64,000 nt of DNA from Butyrivibrio sp. X503. Lineage in GTDB: Bacteria; Bacillota; Clostridia; Lachnospirales; Lachnospiraceae. Of this stretch, positions 36,050 through 43,984 are shown piece after piece. The stretch's first letter is position 1. The number at the start of each line of letters is the position of its first letter. The translations under genes were made by a program, and so were the position numbers. The notes beneath the pieces were generated by a model that saw only the letters and a list, made by a program, of their open reading frames with translations, did not search any database and was not told the DNA's origin. The stretch spans positions 434,001-498,000 of the forward strand of contig NZ_RAIQ01000003.1 in the NCBI RefSeq assembly GCF_003625475.1, given 5' to 3'.

Positions 36050-38311
36050 TCAGCTGTTTTCATTGATATAAACGCTGACTCTGTTCTGAATAATCTTTGC
36101 AGCTTCTTCTGCTGTCTTTTCTCCTTTGTAATATGCCGAAGCTTCTTCCATGACAATATTTGAAATCTGCATGTTAACGCTTGCAAATGTATCTATTGCA
36201 ACTACATAATCATAAAACTTCTTAATATCATCCTCTGATAAAGGATCTAATTTTATATCTTCGAAGGTCACAGGATCATATGTGTTTGCAAAAGTATCAT
36301 TATCGCTTGCTTCCTTGGTGGCTGCCTGAAGCTGCTCTTCAAATACAGGTTTTACCGGCGAAAAGCCGCCTGTTGATTGTGTATTTGCAGTCATCATATC
36401 TCTGATAAGATCGTAAATAACATCCATATGCTCAGTCTTACTGCTTACAGCAAATGAAGGCCCCTGGATCGCAGCCAGATTCTTTCCGAGATTATTGGGA
36501 CATCCCACCATCTCAATATCACCATGAAATATAACCTGCTGAAGCTTAGCATATTCCCATATATTTCTGAATCCCAAGCCGTAAAATATTGCATCTCCCG
36601 TGGCGTATGGCGCATCGATATCATAATCATTAACAACATCAACCGGTTCTTCATCAGGGAAATTATTTGTGAATTTCAAAAACTCAACAAACTCCGGTGA
36701 ATCAAAGTTGCACTTCTTGCTCTTAATATCGAGGAATTCTTTTCCATAATATACCCAAAAATATGAGCAGACACCCATTCTTGTGTTTAGTGAACCAAAC
36801 GCGGTTTTATAATCCGTTCCTCTGCTTTTTATAAGCTCATCACAGTCCTTGTATGACAAAGATGTTTTACCGTTTGCCTCTTCTGCTTTGACCACATATG
36901 TAATGGGCTCAAACGAAGGGATGAATGTATAAGTCTTGCCGTTATAATTCATCATCTCTTTGATGTTGGGAAGTATCTCAAGATCTCCCAAAGGTCCGCC
37001 TTGCTCAAAAGCAGGTGCAAGATCAAGCAGTATACCCTTATTGGCGTACTTTTCTATAGCAGATTCATTTCCGGAAAAGCACATGATATCGGCCACTTTT
37101 CCGGCAGTAAGGTCAAGGTTAAACTGCTTAATAATGTCTTCGTAGTTGCCATTACCAAGCTCACTGTAATCAATTATCTTTATAGCATACTTATCGTTTG
37201 TTCTGTTGAATTCCAAAATCTGATCTTTAATTTGTTTCTCCAGATACATAGCAGATAATGTAATTATGGTTTTATCTTTCACATCCTCAGGATTTACCTT
37301 GGTAAGCTTTACAAGCGACTCGGGTGCATTATAATCCGCACTGGTATCCGCAAGAATCTCTTTTTCATTTAAGGCAATAAATCCTACTTGTGACAACACT
37401 TGATCGGAACTGATGGATGAGTCTGTGTAATCAAGCACTTTATCAGCCGTGTCGGATTGCTCGTTATATTTATAAACTCCGTCTGAATCCGCCCCATATA
37501 ATGTGTTGTTTTCATCCTTAAAGAAGGTATAGTATCCGTGTGACTCAAAACCGCCGAGTTTCTTTTCTACTTTATTGTTTTCAGCGTTAACTATAACGAA
37601 TGATTGATCATAACTTTTTTCATCAAAATAATTTACAAACAGCTTATTATCCGCAAGTTCGAGAACATTCGTAATTCCGCCCATGCCGCTGAAAGTTTTT
37701 TTGTCTACAAGCACTTTGAATCCGGACTGTTCATCAAAAGTCGCAAGGCCATCCAACATAGCGCATACAAGGCCGTGTTTCTCGGTCCATGTCATAGTTC
37801 TGAGATATTCCCAATTTTTCTCAAGTTCTTCTGTTATATCATATTTGTAAACAACCTCTCCCGAAGGAGTAACCTTTTCAATAAATGAGCCTGTTACTCC
37901 ATCATCGCTGCTTTCTCTGTATACCATATAGGCATTTCCGTCATTATCGAAAGTGCATGTAGTTATATAATCATCTTTCTGTCCTCCGATATCTGCGGAC
38001 TGAACATCAGATCCGTCCGTATTAAATGAAATGTACTTAAATGTACCTTCTGCGCTATGGCAGATTGACACTATTCTGTCACTGTTACGTCCGAGGGCAG
38101 TCACCTTATCGCCATCATTAAGGACCTTGGCAAAATCTTCCTGTTTGTAAATGCAGTTCTTATCAATTGTCTTGGCTTCCTCAAAAGCCGATGCAGAATC
38201 AATCTTTTTACCGCATCCGGTAAAAGCTGTCATTCCAAGTGTCAATGTAAGAAGAATACATGTCACTTTCCCCATGACACTACGTATCTTGGTTTTTCTT
38301 TCCTTTTTCAT
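36050..38311 (-). CDS. Large extracellular solute-binding lipoprotein
   Basis: 753 residues from the ATG at 38311, which has AAGGAG before it. The signal MGKVTCILLTLTLGMTAFTGCG carries a lipobox (FTGC). Residues about 40-360 show repeating beta-strand patterns (GDKVTALGRNSD, DNDGNAYMVY, ADNKLFVNYF) that suggest a beta-propeller, and residues about 365-750 match a family 1 solute-binding protein (ITLSAMYLEKQIKDQILEFNRTND ... KVADIMCFSG ... IPSFEPITYVVKAE). Such proteins usually serve sugar importers, but no cognate MalFG-like permease is here. It lies 31 bases after an ABC-2 type permease and seems to be in the same operon. Confidence 0.85.
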   Translation of the reverse strand: MKKERKTKIRSVMGKVTCILLTLTLGMTAFTGCGKKIDSASAFEEAKTIDKNCIYKQEDFAKVLNDGDKVTALGRNSDRIVSICHSAEGTFKYISFNTDGSDVQSADIGGQKDDYITTCTFDNDGNAYMVYRESSDDGVTGSFIEKVTPSGEVVYKYDITEELEKNWEYLRTMTWTEKHGLVCAMLDGLATFDEQSGFKVLVDKKTFSGMGGITNVLELADNKLFVNYFDEKSYDQSFVIVNAENNKVEKKLGGFESHGYYTFFKDENNTLYGADSDGVYKYNEQSDTADKVLDYTDSSISSDQVLSQVGFIALNEKEILADTSADYNAPESLVKLTKVNPEDVKDKTIITLSAMYLEKQIKDQILEFNRTNDKYAIKIIDYSELGNGNYEDIIKQFNLDLTAGKVADIMCFSGNESAIEKYANKGILLDLAPAFEQGGPLGDLEILPNIKEMMNYNGKTYTFIPSFEPITYVVKAEEANGKTSLSYKDCDELIKSRGTDYKTAFGSLNTRMGVCSYFWVYYGKEFLDIKSKKCNFDSPEFVEFLKFTNNFPDEEPVDVVNDYDIDAPYATGDAIFYGLGFRNIWEYAKLQQVIFHGDIEMVGCPNNLGKNLAAIQGPSFAVSSKTEHMDVIYDLIRDMMTANTQSTGGFSPVKPVFEEQLQAATKEASDNDTFANTYDPVTFEDIKLDPLSEDDIKKFYDYVVAIDTFASVNMQISNIVMEEASAYYKGEKTAEEAAKIIQNRVSVYINENS

Positions 38312-38340
38312 TTTTCTCTCCTTAAGCGTTGAGTGTTTAT

Positions 38341-38358
38341 GCTCAATCAAGATTGAGC
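38341..38358. repeat. Palindrome at the end of the ABC permease gene
   Basis: GCTCAATC-AA-GATTGAGC covers the last codons of the permease and precedes the solute-binding gene. The two-base centre is too short for a normal RNA hairpin loop, so it may be a protein-binding site or chance. Confidence 0.35.
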
Positions 38359-39065
38359 TTTCTGGTTGTAATGTGTACAGTTGCAAAGTAGAAAATTATT
38401 ATAAATATGATCGGGCATATAAGGTTAGCTATGCAAAATAGATTCTCATAACCCCAATAGCCATCTCTGCGATGAGACGCGCTTATTATCGTGTTAAATA
38501 TAATAGTGATCAGTATAGCTGATCCAAATACAAAACAGCTAATAAGCGATCCGACAGTTTTGAAGGTTTTTAATAGTTGACCTATGCATATACTAAATAA
38601 CACAGCCATAACTCCGGCAAGACCCATAAGCATAAGAACAAAAGTCGAGTATAATCCCGGAATTGCTTCTATCATACCGTGTTTACGAATGCTTTCAATA
38701 AATACTCCCGGTTGAAAAAGAACTGCGGAAATCAGCATGGATATCATAAAAATTACTGCCCAAATGCAGGTAACAATTATCTTGGAGGAAACGATCTCTT
38801 TGTTACTTGCCGGAAGAGTATATAAAAGATAAGCTTCTTTAGTATATAAACTCTTAATGTAGTATCTTGTTATCACATATAAAGGTGCGATCACAGATAG
38901 AGCTGTATGGATCATTAAATCGAGCGTTGCTGCGTCGCTTGATGACATGGGCGTTAATGAATACAGTGCATAAAAAACTAAACTCACTAGTGCTGTTATC
39001 ACGCATATCGGTACCATTACCGCACCGGTCTTTTTCAAATCGTATTTAATAAGTTTTTTTAACAT
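38343..39065 (-). CDS. ABC-2 type transporter permease
   Basis: 240 residues with six membrane helices (near 17-38, 50-68, 95-118, 132-160, 168-190 and 215-233) and no large extracellular loop. Together with the ATPase before it this forms a small ABC exporter or sensor of the YtrB/YtrC or BcrA type. It overlaps the ATPase gene by seven bases (GGAGGTATACAG ribosome binding site inside the ATPase end). The substrate is unknown; GntR-YtrA-linked exporters commonly respond to cell-wall stress or peptide antibiotics. Confidence 0.88.
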   Translation of the reverse strand: MLKKLIKYDLKKTGAVMVPICVITALVSLVFYALYSLTPMSSSDAATLDLMIHTALSVIAPLYVITRYYIKSLYTKEAYLLYTLPASNKEIVSSKIIVTCIWAVIFMISMLISAVLFQPGVFIESIRKHGMIEAIPGLYSTFVLMLMGLAGVMAVLFSICIGQLLKTFKTVGSLISCFVFGSAILITIIFNTIISASHRRDGYWGYENLFCIANLICPIIFIIIFYFATVHITTRKLNLD

Positions 39066-39760
39066 CTGTATACCTCCTTGAATAATCCTTCAACTGATTG
39101 ACCATTCTCGGCTCTTATTTCATCAATAGGTTTAAAGAGTTTGATGGATCCGTTCTGTAAGAAAATAGCTTCATCCAATACCGGTTCAACATCAGCAATG
39201 AGGTGAGTTGCTATTATCATTGAAGCAGAGGGTTCATAGTTACTGATTATGGTACGTAATATGTATTCCCTGGCAGCAGGATCTACGCCTGCGATAGGCT
39301 CATCGAGAATGTAGAGCTTTGCTCTGCGGCTCATTACTACTATCAAATGAACCTTCTCTTGGTTACCCTTTGAAAGAGTTTTGAGCGTAGCCTTTGGATT
39401 GATATTAAGGCTTGAAAGCATCTCCATAGCTCTGTCCATATCAAAGTCATCATAAAAATAGTCGAACATTGATATGATGGACTCAATTTTCATGTCTTCA
39501 TCAAGATAGGTTTTATCCGGAAGGTAGGATATTGCTGCCTTGCTGTTCGCCGATCCGGCCAGATTGCCATCAACAAGTACCGTTCCGGTATTAGGCTGTA
39601 ACAGACCGCATATTATCTTAATAAGCGTTGTCTTTCCGCTTCCGTTGGGACCAAGTAATCCGATTATGTGTCCCGGTTCGATTGAAAGACTTACATCATT
39701 CAATGCCGTAACACTTCCATATGTCTTAGATAATCCCTGAATTTCTAAAAGATTATTCAT
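39059..39760 (-). CDS. ABC transporter ATP-binding protein
   Basis: 233 residues. Walker A is GLLGPNGSGKTTLIK (near 34), the signature is TLSKGNQEKVHL (LSKGN, as in YtrB/BcrA relatives) near 134, and Walker B is LYILDEPIAGVDP near 157. The D-loop and an H-switch (ATHLIADVEP) follow. It powers the permease encoded just downstream and is preceded by the GntR regulator gene with a 32-base gap. A GAAGGAGAGAAGT site supports the start. Confidence 0.95.
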   Translation of the reverse strand: MNNLLEIQGLSKTYGSVTALNDVSLSIEPGHIIGLLGPNGSGKTTLIKIICGLLQPNTGTVLVDGNLAGSANSKAAISYLPDKTYLDEDMKIESIISMFDYFYDDFDMDRAMEMLSSLNINPKATLKTLSKGNQEKVHLIVVMSRRAKLYILDEPIAGVDPAAREYILRTIISNYEPSASMIIATHLIADVEPVLDEAIFLQNGSIKLFKPIDEIRAENGQSVEGLFKEVYRC

Positions 39761-39792
39761 ACTTCTCTCCTTCTAAATAATTGTTGTTCAAA

Positions 39793-40155
39793 TCATTTTT
39801 GTGAGTATTCTTTTACAAGTTCCAAGATCTCTTCTCCCGTAAATCCGAGCTTTTCCATGCTCTTGAAGAATTTTTCGATCTGTACGTCCACAAGTGACTT
39901 TCTTAAATTTTTAATCATGTTATCGTCCTCCGTTATGAAACGGCCGCTGGTTCTTTCTGAGTGAACAAGCCCCGTCGATTCAAGATCACTGAGTGCCTTC
40001 TGCATTGTATTTGGGTTTACGCCGGCTTCGCCTGCGAGGTCGCGAACACTCGGCAGCTTATCTCCCGGTTTGTACTTACCCGAAACAATATCAATCTGTA
40101 GATGCTCAATAATCTGGACAAATATTGGACTGCCCGAATTAAGGTTCCATGGCAT
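39793..40155 (-). CDS. GntR-family regulator (YtrA type)
   Basis: 120 residues. A winged-helix GntR domain fills residues 8-75 (FVQIIEHLQIDIVSGKYKPGDKLPSVRDLAGEAGVNPNTMQKALSDLESTGLVHSERTSG). The C-terminal part is only about 40 residues and helical, which is typical of the YtrA subfamily that controls adjacent ABC genes. It is the first gene of the operon. A perfect 8-bp inverted repeat with a 4-base spacer lies at the predicted transcript start, so autorepression of the whole operon is likely. Confidence 0.94.
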   Translation of the reverse strand: MPWNLNSGSPIFVQIIEHLQIDIVSGKYKPGDKLPSVRDLAGEAGVNPNTMQKALSDLESTGLVHSERTSGRFITEDDNMIKNLRKSLVDVQIEKFFKSMEKLGFTGEEILELVKEYSQK

Positions 40156-40196
40156 AGTACTCTGTTCCTTTCTATATAAATTTTATTCTGTATTAC

Positions 40197-40216
40197 TGTA
40201 CTAATCGCTTAGTACA
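40197..40216. promoter_or_regulatory. Probable GntR/YtrA operator
   Basis: TGTACTAA (40197-40204) TCGC TTAGTACA (40209-40216): a perfect 20-bp palindrome at the predicted start of transcription of the GntR-ABC operon. Further TTGTAC/GTACAAT half-sites lie beside it, over the -10 region. Confidence 0.8.
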
Positions 40217-40221
40217 ATAAT

Positions 40222-40250
40222 ACAATAGTACAATTTTAAAAATCTGTCAA
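40222..40250 (-). promoter_or_regulatory. Promoter of the GntR-ABC operon
   Basis: TTGACA (40245-40250), 17 bases, TATTGT (40222-40227) on the minus strand, directly followed by the operator. Confidence 0.82.
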
Positions 40251-40305
40251 CACCTCTTTAAAATTTTTTTCATAAGGATTTATCACAGCCGGTGTTCTGC
40301 ATGGC

Positions 40306-40338
40306 TGTTGCCCATAAATACGTATTATTGTAAAATCT
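40306..40338 (+). promoter_or_regulatory. Possible promoter of the propeller lipoprotein gene
   Basis: TTGCCC (near 40309), 17 bases, TAAAAT (near 40332). The -35 is weak. The predicted transcript would start near 40343 with a structured leader of about 75 bases. Confidence 0.4.
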
Positions 40339-40343
40339 TATGG

Positions 40344-40390
40344 TAGCCATATTGAAGGACTCATCGCCTTACTTTCGACCGGGCCGGCTA
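40344..40390 (+). other. Structured 5' leader, unidentified
   Basis: TAGCC (40344-40348) can pair with GGCTA (40386-40390), enclosing AAGG (40355-40358) with CCTT (40367-40370) and a GC-rich CCGGGCCGG. It could be a small regulatory RNA fold ahead of the lipoprotein gene. It does not match a riboswitch consensus that I know. Confidence 0.35.
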
Positions 40391-40417
40391 CAAATAAATA
40401 CCTTATGGGAATATATT

Positions 40418-41539
40418 ATGAAGATGATAAATAAGATCTTTTTTCATATAAAAAGAAAAGCGATTATCCGCACCGCAGCTTTGACGGCATTTATCCTGAC
40501 ATCATCCGCCTGCATGTTTGGCTGTTCAGGCGGAAAAGAAGCCAAGATGGTTGACGGTCAGCTTCCTGAAGAACAAGTCTCCCCTTATGACGGAAAAGAA
40601 TATCTGGAAGAATCATCTCTCACCTATGCAGGCGAAGACCTTGCTTCAGCAGCCGCGGAGTACACTCCCATAAACAACTATGATACCGAGCTAAGCGTCC
40701 CGACTTACATCACCAAGGTCGATGACACCTGGTTCATCGTCGACTGCTATCACAACAGAGTTATCTATTCAAAAGAGCTTGGTGCTCCGCTAACCTCCTG
40801 GCTCATCATGTCATCCGAGGCAACGCAGCCGCACACGATAGCGAGCGACGGCTCTGTATATATGGTCGACGACACCGAGAACAACAGAGTTCTTATATAT
40901 GAAAAAGAGGATGATAAATTCCTCCTTACTCAACGTTTTAACGATATCGGAACGAGGCCTCACTACACGGTTTACGACGAAGTGACCGATACCTTTTATG
41001 TATGGAGTTCAATTACGGGAGAGCTCTTTTGCTTTAGAAGAGAAGCTTCGACGAATCGCGTTTACATGACCGACAAGCGCGTTATCTCATGTCTTGACGG
41101 CATATACGTAAGATCTTTTTCCATAATAGACGGAAAGTTATACTTTGTTTCGGGAGTCTCGGATTCGGCGCCCGATTCCAAAATTTTGAAATGTAATCTT
41201 GAAACTCTTGAGATAGAAAAAGAGTATCCTGTACCGGACGAGCTTGCGGGAATGGTCCAGCTCACCAAAGCAGACAAGGGCTTTCTTATCACCATCTCCA
41301 CGGATAAGTCGGGCGCGCAGGATAAAGCTACGATAGTCCGTACGGATTCACTTGAAGAACTTACCAAGGGCAAGTACACGGATGTCTACGCTGATCACTT
41401 CATCGGCGGCGGAACGCCCTACTACATTTCCAACGTGGACGACACATTCTTTTTGACGGAACACAGGATCAAAGGTCACTCCATATGGTCGTTCAAGTTT
41501 GACGGCAAGACAATTTCAGACGTAACAGCGGTATATTGA
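40418..41539 (+). CDS. Lipoprotein with beta-propeller-like repeats
   Basis: 373 residues from the ATG at 40418 (GGGA eight bases upstream). The signal peptide IIRTAALTAFILTSSACMFGCSGG has a lipobox ending at a Cys near residue 36. The mature part shows repeating strand patterns such as TYITKVDDTWFIVDCYHNRVIY, PHTIASDGSVYMVDDTENNRVL and GTPYYISNVDDTFFLTEHR, as in NHL/SMP-30-like propellers. No catalytic residues are apparent. It may bind a ligand or partner at the cell surface. It ends at a strong terminator, before the second diguanylate cyclase gene. Confidence 0.82.
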   Translation: MKMINKIFFHIKRKAIIRTAALTAFILTSSACMFGCSGGKEAKMVDGQLPEEQVSPYDGKEYLEESSLTYAGEDLASAAAEYTPINNYDTELSVPTYITKVDDTWFIVDCYHNRVIYSKELGAPLTSWLIMSSEATQPHTIASDGSVYMVDDTENNRVLIYEKEDDKFLLTQRFNDIGTRPHYTVYDEVTDTFYVWSSITGELFCFRREASTNRVYMTDKRVISCLDGIYVRSFSIIDGKLYFVSGVSDSAPDSKILKCNLETLEIEKEYPVPDELAGMVQLTKADKGFLITISTDKSGAQDKATIVRTDSLEELTKGKYTDVYADHFIGGGTPYYISNVDDTFFLTEHRIKGHSIWSFKFDGKTISDVTAVY

Positions 41540-41546
41540 TAACATA

Positions 41547-41583
41547 TGCCCTTCCTCGTATCGGGAAGGGCATTATTTTTTTA
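41547..41583 (+). terminator. Terminator of the propeller lipoprotein gene
   Basis: TGCCCTTCC and GGAAGGGCA form a perfect 9-bp stem with an 8-base loop, followed by TTATTTTTTTA. Confidence 0.92.
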
Positions 41584-41665
41584 TTTATAATATTTATAAA
41601 ATTTTTAGATTTCTCTTCCTAAATTACATTATTGCTAGTAAAATAGGAGTGGGAGATAGACTAAA

Positions 41666-42748
41666 ATGAAAATAATCACTAACGCTAAATCGTTAATCAG
41701 TTTATTCAAAGACTATCGCACAATGACGTGTGAAGACCTTGAAGACTTCTATCAGTCCAAGTGCGATTATTATCAGGACTATGTCGGAATCAGCCTCATT
41801 GCCGGGGCTCTTGTCTCTGTCATGTACATTTTTTCCGATCGTTTTTTGAACGGAAGCTTCTTTCCTACGCTTATCCCCAGATTCTCAATTCTTGCCGTTC
41901 TGCTTCTTTTCCTGATCATAACCAACTTCTTTAAAAGCAGAGGCATCACCGTCTTTATAGATTACGTTCTCGGACACGGCATGGTGCTTGCGACCATATG
42001 GTCAATCTATCATCTGGATATCAAGGTCCACGCAAGCGAAGGCTTCATCATCATGAACCTCATATTCATCACCTTGGGATTCGTGTCGAGGCCGCGCGAA
42101 ATAGCACTTTCATCGCTTGTTTTTATCTTGGAAATTCTGATATCGAATCTTTTCAATCATTATGAAAACCTTGAGATCATCATCGCGCTCCAGATTCCGT
42201 GCGCTATCGCGGTATTTTGCTCGCACTGCCTGCTCACTCTTGTGTACCTTGATCATTACAGAGTCCAGCAAAAGCTTGAGCTTGCAATGGTCACTGATCC
42301 GCTTACGCAGGTTTACAACAGACATTTACTTGAAAAGATAGTAACCAAGAATGCTCTTATAGATGCAAAAGAGCCTGTGACTATCGCCATGCTCGATATA
42401 GACTTCTTCAAACAGGTCAATGACGAGCACGGTCACTACACAGGCGATCTCACCCTTCTTTATATGGGTCAGATGCTTTCGAAACAGACCCACGACAACG
42501 ACTATGTCATCCGCTTTGGCGGCGAAGAATTCATAATCATCCTAAAGGAATGCGACGTCAACAACGCCTGCGCCCGCATGGAGCAGTTCCGCCGCGACAT
42601 CGAGGCGTCAAAAGACACACCGGTACCATTCACTATTTCGGTCGGTATCTCGAAGTACACGGGTGACTTTGCCAAAACGATCCAAAACGTCGACCACGCT
42701 CTCTACAAAGCCAAGAATTCCGGCAGAAACTGCGTAGTGGTTGTGTAA
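41666..42748 (+). CDS. Membrane diguanylate cyclase (GGEEF)
   Basis: 360 residues. Residues about 35-200 hold six membrane helices (MHYT/MASE-like sensing module of unknown type) and a GGDEF domain starts at DPLTQVYNRHLLEKI (about 211). The active-site signature RFGGEEF is intact, so it should make cyclic di-GMP. The inhibitory RxxD motif is absent (HDND at that place). A GGGAG ribosome binding site lies ten bases before the ATG. It converges with prfB, sharing a terminator region. It is the second cyclase in the window, next to a surface lipoprotein. Confidence 0.94.
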   Translation: MKIITNAKSLISLFKDYRTMTCEDLEDFYQSKCDYYQDYVGISLIAGALVSVMYIFSDRFLNGSFFPTLIPRFSILAVLLLFLIITNFFKSRGITVFIDYVLGHGMVLATIWSIYHLDIKVHASEGFIIMNLIFITLGFVSRPREIALSSLVFILEILISNLFNHYENLEIIIALQIPCAIAVFCSHCLLTLVYLDHYRVQQKLELAMVTDPLTQVYNRHLLEKIVTKNALIDAKEPVTIAMLDIDFFKQVNDEHGHYTGDLTLLYMGQMLSKQTHDNDYVIRFGGEEFIIILKECDVNNACARMEQFRRDIEASKDTPVPFTISVGISKYTGDFAKTIQNVDHALYKAKNSGRNCVVVV

Positions 42749-42772
42749 GAAGCCTAAATGCTTAAATTCAAA

Positions 42773-42799
42773 AAGACGAGCGAATGATTCGCCCGTCTT
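42773..42799 (-). terminator. Terminator of secA-prfB
   Basis: On the minus strand AAGACG ... CGTCTT with an inner GCGA/TCGC stem, followed by TTTTG. It lies 31 bases after the prfB stop; the plus strand is less T-rich. Confidence 0.75.
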
Positions 42800-42829
42800 A
42801 TCTTTTGCTCCGAAGTATTGCTTGGAATC

Positions 42830-43972
42830 TTACTCCTCTGTAGTATCTCCGACAGGCTTTCCGCCTGTAGCAAGCCACTTAAGGTATGCGTTGATGAAAG
42901 GATCAAGCTCACCGTCAAGTACTCCGTCGGCGTTTGATGCCTTGAAGCCTGTTCTTGTATCGTTAACCATTGTATAAGGCTGAAGTACGTAAGAACGGAT
43001 CTGGCTGCCCCATGCATTGTCTTTTACCTCACCACGGATACCGTCGAGTTTGGCCTGATTCTCTTCCTGCTTCATGATGAAAAGCTTAGCCTTCAGCATC
43101 TGCATAGCCTTGTCCTTGTTCTGGAACTGTGAACGCTCATTCTGACAAGCAACAACTACACCGGTAGGAATATGTGTGATACGTACAGCGGATGAAGTCT
43201 TGTTGATGTGCTGTCCGCCGGCACCACTTGAACGATATGTATCAATTCTGAGGTCATCGGGATTGATATCGATATCTACATCTTCTTCTATATCAGGCAT
43301 AACGTCGCAGGATACGAAAGATGTCTGTCTCTTAGCCTGCGCGTTGAAAGGACTGATACGAACAAGTCTGTGAACACCGTGCTCAGACTTAAGAAGTCCG
43401 TATGCGTTGGTTCCTGAAATCTGGAAAGTTACTGACTTGATACCTGCCTCGTCTCCGTCGAGAAGATCGAGAACCTCTGTTGTAAAGCCCTTGCGCTCTG
43501 CCCATCTTGTATACATACGATAGAGCATGCTAGCCCAGTCACAAGCCTCTGTTCCGCCTGCACCTGCGTTAAGTCTTAAGATTACGTCATATTTATCATA
43601 GGGCTGATTGAGAAGATTGCTGATACGGATGTTCTCAAGTGTGTTCTCAAAATCATCCAGCTCAGCTCTGATCTCAGCAGCCATGTCTTCATCGTCTACA
43701 CCCTCTGCGTTCTGCATATCGATAAGGTCGATGATATCACCGTACTGATTATTGAGCTTCTCAATGCCTACAACAAGATCCTGCATGTTCTTGAGATCTT
43801 TGGTCTTCTTGTTGGCCTTATCCGCATTGTCCCAAAAGCCCGGCTCCTCCATCTCACGAGAGAGCTCTTCTATTATCTTTTTCTTGGAATTCAGATCAAG
43901 TGACGCAGTAACCTCGTCGAGAGTTCCGCGCAGATTCTGAATCTCAACCTTCATTTGATCAAGTACTACCAT
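42830..43972 (-). CDS. prfB: Peptide chain release factor 2
   Basis: Recognises UGA and UAA stop codons. 380 residues; the SPF anticodon-like tripeptide is in VRISPFNAQAKR and the catalytic GGQ is in SGAGGQHINKT. The region where most prfB genes carry the programmed +1 frameshift (CTT TGA C near codon 25) reads through here as TASLDLNSKKK in a single frame, so this copy has no frameshift autoregulation. It follows secA after 12 bases and is cotranscribed with it. The ATG at 43972 has AGAGGT upstream. Confidence 0.97.
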   Translation of the reverse strand: MVVLDQMKVEIQNLRGTLDEVTASLDLNSKKKIIEELSREMEEPGFWDNADKANKKTKDLKNMQDLVVGIEKLNNQYGDIIDLIDMQNAEGVDDEDMAAEIRAELDDFENTLENIRISNLLNQPYDKYDVILRLNAGAGGTEACDWASMLYRMYTRWAERKGFTTEVLDLLDGDEAGIKSVTFQISGTNAYGLLKSEHGVHRLVRISPFNAQAKRQTSFVSCDVMPDIEEDVDIDINPDDLRIDTYRSSGAGGQHINKTSSAVRITHIPTGVVVACQNERSQFQNKDKAMQMLKAKLFIMKQEENQAKLDGIRGEVKDNAWGSQIRSYVLQPYTMVNDTRTGFKASNADGVLDGELDPFINAYLKWLATGGKPVGDTTEE

Positions 43973-43984
43973 TTTTACTACCTC

